From Oscillatoriophycideae cyanobacterium NC_groundwater_1537_Pr4_S-0.65um_50_18 (GTDB taxonomy: Bacteria > Cyanobacteriota > Cyanobacteriia > Elainellales > Elainellaceae), in the NCBI GenBank assembly GCA_016208305.1, contig JACQYI010000058.1, positions 90,286 to 154,285 of the forward strand: 64,000 nt of DNA, in the 5' to 3' direction. The notes beneath the pieces are model-generated. The model worked only from the letters and a program-made list of their open reading frames with translations. It was not told where the DNA came from and searched no databases. Made by a program: the position numbers and the translations under genes. Of this stretch, positions 1-10,200 are shown piece by piece. Position 1 is the first letter of the stretch, and each line of letters starts with the position of its first letter.

Positions 1-687
1 GCTTTGGCTTTTCTTCACCTGGTTCAGGACTACGAAGATCCTGAAAAGAGACAACTTTGTATCTCATTAGAGAATTTAAATCCGTTAAACGGGCTGAACC
101 ATCCGTTATCTAGCAAGATGTTTTCCAATGCTGGGGCGATCGCCCTTCTGGGCATTTTGAGCGCAACTTGGGCGGCAGGTTTGGCTGAGGCCGTGTCTGC
201 TGAAGTCTACGGTGTCAATAATATCTACGAATCAGACGCATATAGTTCTGACTACCGCTACAACAGACCCGATCCTTCCGTTGATAGTTACGCATATGTT
301 TATGAGCCAGTCAGGGTGCGTCCTGATGGTGACAAGCTTGCTTCCGAACAAACTTGCGGCTGTGCTATCAATCCTTGCGGTGGCTTCCGTCCCATTCGGC
401 CTCTGCCTAATCCAGATTATCGGCCTGTGCGTCCTCAGCCTGTCAATCCGATCTATCGCCCCGTCCAGCCTGCAACTGGCGTATTCTTGCGGCGTGGAGA
501 TATAGGTTCGGATGTGCGCTATGTGCAAGACTTGCTGCGATCGGCAGGATATTTCAATGCCTCTTCTACAGGGTTTTATGCCACGTTGACGGAGAGCGGC
601 GTTAAGGCTTTCCAGCGCGATCAGGGGTTGGGCGTAGATGGCATCGTCGGAGCGCAGACTTTGGCGGCTTTGGAAAGAGTGGGCTAA
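1..687 (+). CDS. Peptidoglycan-binding domain protein (5' end outside window)
   Basis: The reading frame is open from the first base, and the first visible residues (ALAFLHLVQDYEDP) look like the interior of the conserved N-terminus seen in cyanobacterial PG-binding proteins, so the true start is probably a few codons upstream of the window. A hydrophobic segment lies near residues 43-62 (AIALLGILSATWAAGLAEA), followed by a Tyr/Pro-rich middle with Cys pairs (CGCAINPCGG) and PxxPxYRPV-type repeats. The last 65 residues form a PG_binding_1 domain (RRGDIGSDVRYVQDLLRSAGYF ... VDGIVGAQTLAAL is the usual pattern). It probably anchors at the cell wall. No catalytic domain is visible. Family assignment is firm; role is inferred. 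Confidence 0.85.
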   Translation, partial: ALAFLHLVQDYEDPEKRQLCISLENLNPLNGLNHPLSSKMFSNAGAIALLGILSATWAAGLAEAVSAEVYGVNNIYESDAYSSDYRYNRPDPSVDSYAYVYEPVRVRPDGDKLASEQTCGCAINPCGGFRPIRPLPNPDYRPVRPQPVNPIYRPVQPATGVFLRRGDIGSDVRYVQDLLRSAGYFNASSTGFYATLTESGVKAFQRDQGLGVDGIVGAQTLAALERVG

Positions 688-749
688 CCACATTTGATCA
701 AAAGCCTGAAGCCATAAAGTTTTGATAGAAGAGTCCGATAGATCGCCAC

Positions 750-908
750 GGGCGCATCTGGCAGTTTGGGGGAGTCACTAAATGTTACGAGAGTAGGAGA
801 GTGGGATGATGCGATATGCCGTTGCTCGCTCTCTCATCCTCCCACTCTCCCATCCTCCCTCTCTCTCATCCCTAAAAATATCTGCTCCCTTAACAACGAG
901 ATTCACCC
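750..908. mobile_element. MITE-like repeat, family 1, copy A
   Basis: This is one of three copies in the window (also 27392-27570 and 51631-51771) that begin GGGCGCATCT and end with the near-complement GAGATTCACCC. Inside are GTTACGAGAGT, a GATGATGCGAT core and a CT-rich mirror arm (CTCTCATCCTCCCACTCTCC), so the whole element can fold back on itself. No reading frame of note is present. Unlike the other two copies, no flanking duplication is visible, so this copy may be older. Confidence 0.7.
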
Positions 909-1110
909 TTTAGCCTACTTCAGGCTTTGGTCGGTGAGCCACCTAGTTTCAGCCACCTGGTTTAAGCCACTGAAGATATGAAATGGGGTTAGTTTCAAAG
1001 TAAGCTGGGTTTCAGGCGATCGCCTTGAGACTTACAGATTTTGTGGTGCAAGGATTGTTGTCCCCTCTCCTGACTGATGGAAAAGTTGGGATGATACGAG
1101 AAAAATGAAG

Positions 1111-1157
1111 CAGGGTACCCTGTGGACTTGAGGAGTTAACTTGGTACAAGTGTACCA
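1111..1157. promoter_or_regulatory. Two GTAC-centred palindromes upstream of cbbY; second matches LexA-box pattern
   Basis: CAGGGTACCCTG (1111-1122) is a perfect 12-base palindrome. TGGTACA-AG-TGTACCA (1142-1157) is a 7-base inverted repeat whose core GGTACAAGTGTACC fits the cyanobacterial LexA consensus RGTACNNNDGTWCB as I remember it. The second site lies 26 bases before the ATG of the HAD phosphatase at 1184. Operator function is inferred from position and symmetry only. Confidence 0.5.
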
Positions 1158-1183
1158 TACTTTCAGCGTAAGACTTTAACTTT

Positions 1184-1957
1184 ATGCCGCATCTCCAAGC
1201 CTTGATTTTTGATGTGGACGGAACGTTGGCAGACACAGAGCGAGACGGCCATCGCGTTGCTTTTAACCGAGCCTTTGTGGCGGCTGGGCTAGATTGGGTC
1301 TGGTCTGTAGAGCTTTATGGCAAACTGCTGGAGATCACGGGCGGCAAGGAGCGCATTCGCTTTTATCTAGACAACTATCTCTCCGATGCCAGCTTGCCCG
1401 ACTCTTTTGCAGGCAGCCTATCCGAGCAGATTGCCAGCCTCCATGCTGCCAAGACCGTACATTACAAACAGCTTTTGCAGGAAAACGTGATTCCTTTGCG
1501 TCCTGGCGTGAAGCGGCTGCTGCTAGAGGCTCGCGAACAGGGCATTCGGTTGGCGATCGCCACCACCACCACGCCCGCCAATGTCACGGCGCTGCTGGAA
1601 AATGCGATCGCTCCAGAAGCCCTCGACTGGTTTGAGGTGATTGCCGCCGGAGACATTGTTCCAGCCAAAAAGCCTGCTCCTGATATTTATGAATATGCCC
1701 TGCAAGCGATGAACCTGACGCCAGAAGTTTGTTTGGCACTAGAGGATTCCCGTCAGGGTTTGCGATCGGCGATGCAGGCGGGGTTAAAAACGGTGATCAC
1801 CGTGAATGGCTACACCCAGAGTCAAGACTTTGCGGGAGCTGCACTGGTGATAGATCACTTTGGAGAGCCAGACCTGCCGTTTCAAGCGATCGCTGGAGAT
1901 GGACAAGGCCAAGCTTACTTTGATGTAGCCCTAGCGAAATATCTGCTGGCAGCCTGA
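1184..1957 (+). CDS. cbbY: HAD-superfamily phosphatase, CbbY-like
   Basis: A 257-residue HAD hydrolase. The N-terminal motif FDVDGTLADTE gives the nucleophile Asp10 and acid/base Asp12; motif II is the TTTTP region near residue 126; motif III is the Lys in PAKKPAPDIY; motif IV is the LALEDSRQG segment near residue 187. The alpha-helical cap contains the KERIRFYL stretch typical of the CbbY group, which hydrolyses xylulose-1,5-bisphosphate, a misfire product that inhibits Rubisco. Length and order of motifs are normal. It stands alone, with a MITE upstream and a tandem repeat downstream. Two GTAC palindromes precede it, one LexA-box-like. Other sugar-phosphate phosphatases of the same subfamily remain possible. 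Confidence 0.85.
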   Translation: MPHLQALIFDVDGTLADTERDGHRVAFNRAFVAAGLDWVWSVELYGKLLEITGGKERIRFYLDNYLSDASLPDSFAGSLSEQIASLHAAKTVHYKQLLQENVIPLRPGVKRLLLEAREQGIRLAIATTTTPANVTALLENAIAPEALDWFEVIAAGDIVPAKKPAPDIYEYALQAMNLTPEVCLALEDSRQGLRSAMQAGLKTVITVNGYTQSQDFAGAALVIDHFGEPDLPFQAIAGDGQGQAYFDVALAKYLLAA

Positions 1958-2084
1958 GATCTAATCCCTGACACCTGTCAGGACGGGCGATAGGCTGCCT
2001 CGGCAAGGCGGAAGGCGCTAGCGGAAGGGGGAACTGCGTAAACCTTTCAAAAAAATAAGCAGCAAGGCTAGAATATTGCTCAAA

Positions 2085-2169
2085 AGAATCTTTGCCTGAA
2101 TAGAATCTTTGCCTGAATAGAATCTTTGCCTGAATAAAATCTGTGCCTCAATAGAGTCTGTGCTTGAAA
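2085..2169 (+). repeat. 17-bp tandem repeat, five units
   Basis: AGAATCTTTGCCTGAAT occurs three times exactly (2085-2101, 2102-2118, 2119-2135), followed by two diverged units (AAAATCTGTGCCTCAAT and AGAGTCTGTGCTTGAAA). It lies between cbbY and the TPR gene. The pattern is that of the short tandemly repeated sequences common in cyanobacterial spacers; length variation between strains is expected. Confidence 0.85.
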
Positions 2170-2280
2170 TCGGTGGCACTGAAGATGCGTTTGAGGCAGT
2201 TCACAAAGATTTTTGCCCTGATACAATGCAGATGATCTAAGCTTACTGAGTGTTTGTTGTCCTCTTCGCAAATTCTGGCT

Positions 2281-3150
2281 GTGTTTAAACGAATTTCCTT
2301 TGCTTCCCTCCTGATTGTCTCTAGCATTTGGGGTATTGTTCAGCCTGTTTATGCTCAGGCGTTGGTTCCCCATGTGTTGCAACTCGATCAAAAGCAATTG
2401 GAGGAACAGGGTTTAGGTTTAGCCCAAGAAGCCGCTCAATTGGCTCAGTTTCAGCAGTATCCGCTGGCGCTCTCGCGGGCACAGTTGGCGTCACAGTTGG
2501 CTCCTAACAACCCCCAAGTCTGGGCTTTGCTAGGCAGTCTGTATTTAGAAGCTGGAGAAGTTGATCCCGGAATTCAAGCGCTGCTCAAAGCTCAATCGCT
2601 CGATCAAACCAACGAAAGCGTCTTTTTTGCGCTGGGCGATGCTTACTTTCAGCAGGAAAAATACGATGCTGCGATTCAGTCGATTCAGGCGGGTCTAGCG
2701 CTCAAGGCTGATGTGCCCGAAGCGCTGTTTAGCCTGGGAAATGCCTATTACAAGCTGCAACGCTACGACGAAGCGATCGCTCAGTACCGCAAGGCCGTTA
2801 GCCTCAACGACACATTTTGGCCTGCTATCAACAACGTGGGGCTAGTGCTCTACGAAAAGGGAGATGCCGACGGAGCTTTGAAAGAATGGCAGCGTGCTGT
2901 AAAAATTGATGGGAATCAGGCAGAACCCCAGTTGGCGATCGCCATTGCTCTCTATGCCAAAGGCGACACCGCTCAAGCCGTCAGCCTCGGAGAAGCTGCC
3001 CTCAGAATTGACAACCGCTATGGCGATCCAGAATTTTTGCAGCAAAACCTCTGGGGCGCTCGTCTGGTGAACCAAGCCAAGACCTTTTTGGCACTACCGC
3101 AAATTCGCAATGCGATCGCTCAAGGCAGCGCGACACCTGAACCCAATTAG
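2281..3150 (+). CDS. Secreted TPR-repeat protein
   Basis: I chose the GTG at 2281, which gives MFKRISFASLLIVSS followed by a hydrophobic stretch and a VYAQA cleavage-type site, a good signal peptide; an in-frame TTG at 2254 would add nine residues. The rest (about 290 residues) is a run of tetratricopeptide repeats: recognisable units start at PQVWALLGSLYLEAGE, ESVFFALGDAYFQQEKYDAA, PEALFSLGNAYYKLQRYDEA and PAINNVGLVLYEKGDADGA, each with the G-Y-A spacing of TPRs. TPRs bind partner proteins, so this is probably a periplasmic scaffold or assembly factor. No enzymatic domain is visible. Neighbours give no functional clue. Confidence 0.8.
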   Translation: MFKRISFASLLIVSSIWGIVQPVYAQALVPHVLQLDQKQLEEQGLGLAQEAAQLAQFQQYPLALSRAQLASQLAPNNPQVWALLGSLYLEAGEVDPGIQALLKAQSLDQTNESVFFALGDAYFQQEKYDAAIQSIQAGLALKADVPEALFSLGNAYYKLQRYDEAIAQYRKAVSLNDTFWPAINNVGLVLYEKGDADGALKEWQRAVKIDGNQAEPQLAIAIALYAKGDTAQAVSLGEAALRIDNRYGDPEFLQQNLWGARLVNQAKTFLALPQIRNAIAQGSATPEPN

Positions 3151-3275
3151 GGTTGAACCTGTGTAGCAATCAGCTCTCCTGCTTCCTAAGTTGCAGGGGC
3201 AGCTTTGCGCGATCGCATCAACTGCACAAAGGTATCGCTGACGGTATGGTCTTTGGTGTCGGCAGCGTAGGGCAA

Positions 3276-5249
3276 TCACCAAGTTAGGTTTAGCCCTTGG
3301 TTGGTCATGTACTCTTGCAGCTGCGCCACTAGATTTTGCGACAGCACTTCAGGCGGCAGCACATCTGGCAAATTAGAGCGATCTTGAAACGTCAGCCATC
3401 CTGCCGTAGCGCCTGCTGCGCCACCGATCACCCACTCCCCATAATGTACTCTTGTGGCGGCATTGACGATATGGGTGGCGGCAATGCTCTTACCGCCAAT
3501 TAGCAAATTATCAATGCCTTGAGGAATCAAAGCCTCCAACGGAATTTGAATGGGGCGAATCAGCGTTTCATCATCTACAGGGGCACTGCTAGCTTCTCCA
3601 GTATCCATAGAGTTGCGGTAGCGGCAACCATGCATATCGATCGCGTAGTGGGTTAGCCCAACCGCCGTAGCGCTAAAATCTCGTCCGCCTGTCATATCGC
3701 GCCGCAGATCAGACTCTTGCATCATGAACTGATTTTGCCCATAGGCAGGTCTGCCCAAGATCCTTCTGCCTTCTCGGATGTAGGGCATCATGCTTAGCCC
3801 AGACAACGTTCCCATAGGCGCATTGGCACCCATGAGATAGGTCAAGGGTTTGTCGGGTGTTGCCTTGGTCTGTATCAGCCATTCGCCAAAAAGCATGGCA
3901 TGTTCTTCGGCATGGCGTAGCGAACTTAACGACAGCCCTCCCATCCAGTTGCTATGTTGCCCAGACGCCGCAATCTTTGACTCATTCAAAATCAGAGGTG
4001 GGTCCATGAATACCCAATCATTGCCCCGATTCCAGTTAATCATGGTGATATCCCCCGCTGCCGGAGGGCCAAAGCGCGGATCATCCCTTTGGGTACTCAC
4101 CACCCGACGATACTTAAATAGGCTGGCTCCATCAAACATCGGAAAGCCTTCTAGATCATATTCCCGCTGATGTTCGCTACGAGAATAGTCCGGCTGAATT
4201 TTGGCTAAGACATCGCGACTGTAGCCGCGATCGTCCAAAATGGCCATCGTAAATGGAAAGGTAAAAGCCTGCGTACAGTCGGGGTTGTCTTGCCGCGATG
4301 CATAAAGTTCGCTGGTGGTGGCCTGGGCTTCTGAACCTAAGCGATAGGGAATGCCTGCCCAGCCGACAAACTCGCCCGTATCGGTCGCATCAATCACAAT
4401 CATCCGCTTGCCAGCCGGAGGCTGAAGCCGAATCGGCACTTTTTCAAACACCTGATCAGATGACCAAGAATACCAGGACGGCAATTCCTGCGATGGGCGA
4501 CCTTTGGGCGCATAGTTGGGGTCACGGGGCGATCGCTGGACGGCATAGACCGCCGTAATTTCTCGTCCAGTTGGGTCAAACTCTGCTCCCTTAAAGGCAG
4601 TGCTGGTTTGCCAGCGGCTGCCCGGAGCTTTTTGAGCCGCTGCCTCTAAAAACTGCTGTGACACTTCGGCTCCAATCCTAGGCAGAAAACAGAGTGTTCC
4701 GACCCAGCAGCTATTGAGGTTAGCAACGGGCTGCGCTCCTGATAGCCCTGTCCAGGCAGGCAAGGTGACTGTTTGCTGTGCTACAAGCTGTTTAAAGGCA
4801 GTCCAGCTGGCTGAAAAGCTTCCTCTGTTCCGCATCGACGTCGATTCATCTAGTGCCGAAACCCCTTGAGAGCTGATCTGTCCGCCTAACCAAGGCGAAA
4901 GCTCGACCAGACAGGTTTTTGCGCCTGCCTGCATCGACTCTGACGCGGCTGAAACGCCCCCCAAAGTACCGCCAATCACCACGACTTCGCACTCCCATAT
5001 CTCTTGAGGGTTGGGCAAGGGCGAGAGTTGAGGTCTGCCGCTGAGTCGGTTTGCTAGCTTATCGAAGGTTGTAGCATCTAGCGCTTTTGCAGTTTCAGTG
5101 ACGATCGATCCTGCCGAAGACATGGGCGTAGCTGCCCCACCCCAGGAATAATATTGCAGCGCTCCCAAAAGCCCGCTTGCACTGACTGGAATCAGCAAAC
5201 CTAAGATTACCAATTGGTTCAGTTGACGGGACGAGATCTGTGGATTCAC
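3276..5249 (-). CDS. FAD-dependent oxidoreductase (FAD_oxidored type), membrane-anchored
   Basis: A 657-residue protein. Residues 12-33 form a hydrophobic N-terminal anchor or signal (LVILGLLIPVSASGLLGALQ). A dinucleotide-binding motif (VVVIGGTLGGVSAASE, near 90-105) opens the FAD domain, followed by VELSPWLGGQISSQG, and IVIDATDTGEFVG is the second FAD contact typical of this family. Near the C-terminus PQGIDNLLIGGKSIAATHIVNAATRVH is the conserved closing FAD motif. The substrate is unknown. The TGA stop at 3276 is followed in the same frame by 29 more sense codons with coding-like composition (to TAG at 3186-3188), so the annotated C-terminus may be a premature stop. The gene is alone on its strand here. 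Confidence 0.85.
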   Translation of the reverse strand: MNPQISSRQLNQLVILGLLIPVSASGLLGALQYYSWGGAATPMSSAGSIVTETAKALDATTFDKLANRLSGRPQLSPLPNPQEIWECEVVVIGGTLGGVSAASESMQAGAKTCLVELSPWLGGQISSQGVSALDESTSMRNRGSFSASWTAFKQLVAQQTVTLPAWTGLSGAQPVANLNSCWVGTLCFLPRIGAEVSQQFLEAAAQKAPGSRWQTSTAFKGAEFDPTGREITAVYAVQRSPRDPNYAPKGRPSQELPSWYSWSSDQVFEKVPIRLQPPAGKRMIVIDATDTGEFVGWAGIPYRLGSEAQATTSELYASRQDNPDCTQAFTFPFTMAILDDRGYSRDVLAKIQPDYSRSEHQREYDLEGFPMFDGASLFKYRRVVSTQRDDPRFGPPAAGDITMINWNRGNDWVFMDPPLILNESKIAASGQHSNWMGGLSLSSLRHAEEHAMLFGEWLIQTKATPDKPLTYLMGANAPMGTLSGLSMMPYIREGRRILGRPAYGQNQFMMQESDLRRDMTGGRDFSATAVGLTHYAIDMHGCRYRNSMDTGEASSAPVDDETLIRPIQIPLEALIPQGIDNLLIGGKSIAATHIVNAATRVHYGEWVIGGAAGATAGWLTFQDRSNLPDVLPPEVLSQNLVAQLQEYMTNQGLNLTW

Positions 5250-5727
5250 GGTAGGAGGCTCGTTAAAACGAAAATCAGGAAAGTTGAGATCAATTTCAAG
5301 AAAAACGGGAGTCCATCAAAAGAGAGCTGCCCTGATTAGCGCTTTTCATTTTAGATGCATAGACCCCTCCGCTATATATAGCGAAATTTTGAGACTTTGG
5401 CTCAATTTAAAGGTCAAAAGCCTAGAAAATTTTTTGAGTAAGGTATTTTTGGCTAAGCACCCTTGGCGATAGGCTTATTCTCCCAGAATGAGAGAATGTT
5501 CTAGCGCTACGGCGAACCCAGCGACGCCTGAAACAGACCTTGCTAAAGGATATCAAGATGCAAGAGGCATGGAATACGCACCCGCAGCCATGTCCCTACA
5601 ATGCCCCAACAACAGCCATAAGCGCTCAGGTTAGGGCAGTGATGCTAACCTGAGCGCAGATTTTGAAATGTGTGGAAAGGACTGAACCTCTCTGGGGACA
5701 TCTGAGGAAATCAGCTCTTGATTCAGA
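5250..5727. other. Intergenic region with one perfect hairpin
   Basis: No credible gene is visible in these 478 bases. A perfect 13-bp inverted repeat, GCGCTCAGGTTAG (5622-5634) and CTAACCTGAGCGC (5645-5657) around a 10-base loop, lies downstream of the minus-strand glycosidase gene. It lacks a T-run on the minus strand, so it may be a processing or terminator hairpin. Confidence 0.5.
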
Positions 5728-6996
5728 TTAAACACCTGCGCTGTAGGTGCGGATATCTGGCCGGGTCGCAGGACTCGCAAACAGAGCTTCGATCGCTGCA
5801 TCTCGGTTATTCAACGTTTCGTAGAAGAAGAACGAAATACCGGAAAATTGGCGATCGCGAGCAATTTGTACCTGGCGCTGAATTTGCCCCGTCTCAACAT
5901 TGAGGGCACTCAGTCCGGTCAGGATGCCAATACCGACAGGAATCTTACGCCGCACAGCTTGCAGCTCAGGACGGCTTAGCTCTGAGGTGAAACGGTTGTT
6001 GTCTGTGCGATAAACCTGGACAATCAGTTCGTCAATAAAGCCTAGACGCTGCCAAGCGTACCAGTCCTGGAGGTGGGTCTGGTAAGCATAGTCTTTGGGG
6101 TTGGGCGATAGTGAAATAATGCAGTCGGGCTTGTGGGTTTTGACCGCAGAATAAATTTTCACCATCAGGTCAGAAAGCTTGCCCGCACGCCACTTCATCC
6201 ATTCTGGATCTTGAGGATTGGTGGGAGGAGTTTTGCCTTTGTGTTCCTGTTTGTAAAGCTGTACGGTGTAGGCATCGTAGCCCACAGAGACGGGCATGCC
6301 CAGATGGTCGTCAAACTGGATGCCATCTACATCATATTTCGTCACCACTTCCGTCACCAAGTCAGTCAAGAACTGCTGCACTTGAGGATGCGCCGGACTG
6401 AGCCAAACCGATCGGTCTGAGCCATGAACATTAAAAATTTTATTGCCGTCTTGCCGAGACGAAACCCAATCAGGGTGAAGACGCACTAGTTCTGACTCGG
6501 CTGGAGCCATCAGCCCAAACTCAAACCAGGGGATCACCGCTAGATCTCGCCCATGCGCCAGATCTACGGCTTCCTCTAGCATGTCGCGCTTTTCAAAAGC
6601 TGGCTCAGGATCTATTTTTTGTCCACTTGCTGCTTCTGCCACATCGCTGGGATAAAGCGTATAGCCGCCATTCCAAACCGTCGGATAAATCGTGTTGAAG
6701 TTGAGCCGTTCTAGCCGCCGAATCCCTTGACGCAGGTTGTCTTTAGAAAACAGCACCTCGCTGTCGATGTTTGTTAGCCAGACTCCCCTAATTTCTGCGC
6801 TCGACGCCGCCGGACGCGCCGAAACCTGCGCCAGAGCCACCGCTGGAAAACGCGCCATCAGGGCGATCGCCATTCCTAGCCCTAACAAGCCGACCGATCG
6901 CAGCCGTCGCTGCCAAGACGCAATCGATCGGTTTGCCTGACTTTTACCCTTCAACTGCTGCAACCAGCTCAAAACCCTCTGATGACTATCTACCAT
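5728..6996 (-). CDS. GHL10 family glycoside hydrolase, DigH/YddW-like
   Basis: A 422-residue exported protein: a basic N-terminus with a transmembrane or signal segment at about residues 32-56 (VGLLGLGMAIALMARFPAVAL), then a TIM-barrel glycosidase domain of the GHL10 (PF02638) family. Landmarks are EIRGVWLTNIDSEVLF at the start, FNTIYPTVWNGGYTLYPS, VIPWFEFGLM, and DVDGIQFDDHLG, where the acidic residues of the active site lie. The characterised relative is E. coli DigH, which cleaves denuded peptidoglycan glycan strands, so a cell-wall remodelling role in the periplasm is inferred. ATG at 6996 is the only good start. It is flanked by unrelated minus-strand genes and appears monocistronic. Confidence 0.85.
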   Translation of the reverse strand: MVDSHQRVLSWLQQLKGKSQANRSIASWQRRLRSVGLLGLGMAIALMARFPAVALAQVSARPAASSAEIRGVWLTNIDSEVLFSKDNLRQGIRRLERLNFNTIYPTVWNGGYTLYPSDVAEAASGQKIDPEPAFEKRDMLEEAVDLAHGRDLAVIPWFEFGLMAPAESELVRLHPDWVSSRQDGNKIFNVHGSDRSVWLSPAHPQVQQFLTDLVTEVVTKYDVDGIQFDDHLGMPVSVGYDAYTVQLYKQEHKGKTPPTNPQDPEWMKWRAGKLSDLMVKIYSAVKTHKPDCIISLSPNPKDYAYQTHLQDWYAWQRLGFIDELIVQVYRTDNNRFTSELSRPELQAVRRKIPVGIGILTGLSALNVETGQIQRQVQIARDRQFSGISFFFYETLNNRDAAIEALFASPATRPDIRTYSAGV

Positions 6997-7203
6997 AAGC
7001 TAGATGTCAAATCCTCCTCACAGGTTCACCACAATTGCCGTAAACACCACACATGGTTTAACACCATAGAGCATTTTGGTTGGCTTTGTAAATTTGATGG
7101 GGAGAGAATTGAGTTTTTAGATTTTGGATCTTGGAGATAAAAAACTTTCCGAACCCTTTAAAGCTGCAGAATCGGAGGATGCAAGGGGCTTTAAAACTCA
7201 GAT

Positions 7204-10200
7204 TTAATCCAGGCTGGGCTGTCCAAACCCGCCCCCCCCTGGCGTTTTAATTACAAACACATCGCCAGATTGCATCTGAACTTCGGCTTTGCTGCCTAGA
7301 GACTCGATCGCCCCATTCTTTCTTTCCACAAAGTTTTGCCCCACGGCGCCCGGTTCGCCGCCTTGCAGCCCAAAAGGAGGAATGACGCGATGCCCCGACA
7401 AAATCGTGGCGGTCATGGGTTCTCGGAAGCGAATTCGCCGGATGACGCCATTGCCGCCGCAATGCTTCCCCTGGCCGCCGCTGTGAGGACGGATGCCAAA
7501 GCTTTCCAGTAAGACAGGAAAGCGCCATTCCAACACTTCTGGGTCGGTGAGGCGGGAGTTGGTCATATGGGTTTGCACAGCATCGGTGCCGTCAAACGTT
7601 GCCCCTGCCCCCGATCCACCGCAGATAGTTTCGTAATATTGATACTGGGCATTGCCAAAGGTGAAATTATTCATGGTGCCTTGACCTGCCGCCAGTACTC
7701 CCAAAGCGCCGTAGAGGGCATTGGCGATCGCCTGGGACGTTTCCACATTTCCAGCCACCACTGCCGCCGGATAGCGCGGATTCAGTAGACAGCCCTCTGG
7801 CACGACGATCTCTAGCGGCTTCAGGCATCCGGCATTTAAAGGAATATCGTCTTCTACTAACGTGCGAAACACGTACAGCACGACGGCCTTGCAGATGGCG
7901 AGGGGCGCATTGAAGTTATTGGGCTGCTGGGGTGAGGTGCCCGTAAAGTCGATGCGGGCGCTGCGATCGGGCGCATTAATGGCGATCGCCACCTGAATCT
8001 GGCTGCCATCATCCATGTCATAGGTAAAGTTGCCGTCTTGCAAGACGCTGATCACCCGCCGTACCGACTCTTCGGCATTGTCTTGCACATGCTGCATGTA
8101 GGCTTGCACAATTGGCAGACCATAATGGGTCGCCATCCGCTGTAGCTCTTGAGCGCCGCGCTCGTTGGCGGCAATTTGGGCTTGTAGGTCGGCTAGGTTT
8201 TGCCCCAGATTGCGGACGGGGTAATCGCTGGAGGTGAGCAACTCTACCAGCGCCGCTTCGCAGAAATGCCCTTGATCGACAAGCTGAAAGTGATCGATCA
8301 GAATGCCTTCTTGGGCGATCGTCGTGCTGTAGGGCGGCATTGAGCCAGGGGTGATACCGCCAATATCGGCATGGTGTCCGCGTGAAGCCACATAAAAATC
8401 GGGAGCAGCCGCAAACTCAGGCGCATCTGCCGTCAGAAACACCGGAGTGATGACCGTGATATCGGGCAGGTGCGTGCCGCCGCTATAGGGATTGTTCAAC
8501 ATATAGACATCGCCCGGTTTCAACCCGTGGCCTTTGGCCGCAATCAGGCTGGCAACGCTTTCGCTCATCGAGCCAAGGTGAACCGGAATATGGGGCGCGT
8601 TGGCGATCAGATCGCCTTGCTGGTTGAACAGGGCGCAAGAGAAATCTAGACGCTCTTTGATATTGACGGAGGCGCTAGTGTTTTGCAGCGTCACGCCCAT
8701 TTCTTCCGCGATCGCCCGAAATAGATTGTTGAAAATCTCCAACAGCACCGGATCAGGCTTGGCGGCATCCCAGGCTTCTCGCCTGACTTCTAATGCCTGA
8801 CTTCGCCGCAAAACCAGATGATTTTGTGCCGTCAATTCAGCTTGCCAGCCCGGTTCGACCACGTTCGTGCCTGTCGGCTCGATGATCAGGGCAGGGCTGG
8901 AAATACGATCGCCCCCCTGCAAATCGGCTCTTAGAAAAACGGCAGTTTCATGCCATTGGCCTTTGCTGTACATCGGCACTGTAGCGATCGGGGAAAGCGG
9001 CTGCGATCGCGCCACAGAAATTTCGGGTTCGGCAGGAGCCGCCGTTTTGCCGATAACCTCGACGGAAACCGCTTCAACGATCAGGGCTTTGTTTTCGACG
9101 GCAAAGCCATAGCGTTGACGATAGAGCTGCTCAAACTGCGCCTGCATTTCGGCAAGGCTGCCAAAGTCCACCATCAAAGCCGAGTCGGTGCCGATGTAGC
9201 GCAGATGGGCTTTGGGCAAGATCTCGATTGGGGCATCACTCTGCTGCCGAATATCCGCTACCCCCTCTGCCGTGAGGTCTGCTAGAACCTGCTGTAGCTG
9301 CGGCAGTAAAGCCTCGGTCAACTGCGCCTCGATCGCCCGTTCTCGAATGGTGCTGAGATCGGCCAGACCCATGCCGTAGGCCGACAGCACGCCTGCGTAG
9401 GGGTGCAAAAAGATTTGCTTCATGCCCAATGCCTCAGCAATCAGGCAAGCATGCTGACCGCCCGCACCGCCAAAACAGCAGAGCGTGTAGGCCGTTACAT
9501 CGTAGCCGCGCTGCACCGAGATTTTTTTGATGGCATTTGCCATTTTGTCGATGGCGATCGCCAAAAATCCCTCGGCTACCTGTTCGGGAGTGGGATGCTC
9601 TCCTGTTTTTTGAGAGATAGCGATCGCTAGTTCAGCAAATTTCTGGCGCACGATCGCGGCATCCAGCGGCAGGTTGCCCGCTCGCCCAAACACCTGCGGG
9701 AAAAACTCAGGCTGCAATTTGCCTACCATGACGTTGCAATCTGTGACTGCCAGTGGCCCCCCCTGGCGATAGCAGGCTGGCCCCGGATTTGCCCCGGCAG
9801 ACTCTGGCCCAACTCGGTAGCGAGCGCCATCAAAGCTGAGCAGAGAGCCGCCCCCCGCCGCCACGGTATGAATCGCCATCATGGGGGCACGCAGCCGCAC
9901 CCCCGCCACCTCAGTTTCAAAGGTGCGTTCATAGGCTCCGTTGAAATGCGACACATCTGTTGAGGTGCCGCCCATATCAAAACCAATAATATTGTCAAAT
10001 CCGGCTCTCAGGCTGGTCTGAACTGCGCCAACAATGCCTCCGGCAGGCCCCGATAAAATACTGTCTTTGCCCTGAAATAGCTGAGCATCGGTGAGTCCAC
10101 CGTTGGACTGCATGAACATAAGTTTGGGGAGGCGATCGTCCTGCAATTCGCCCTGTAGCTCAGCCGCAATCCGATCGACATAGCGGCGCAAAATCGGGGA

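Noticed and set aside
232..693. 153-codon minus-strand frame opposite the PG-binding gene
   Set aside because: Antisense shadow of a clear coding region with the PG_binding domain on the plus strand.
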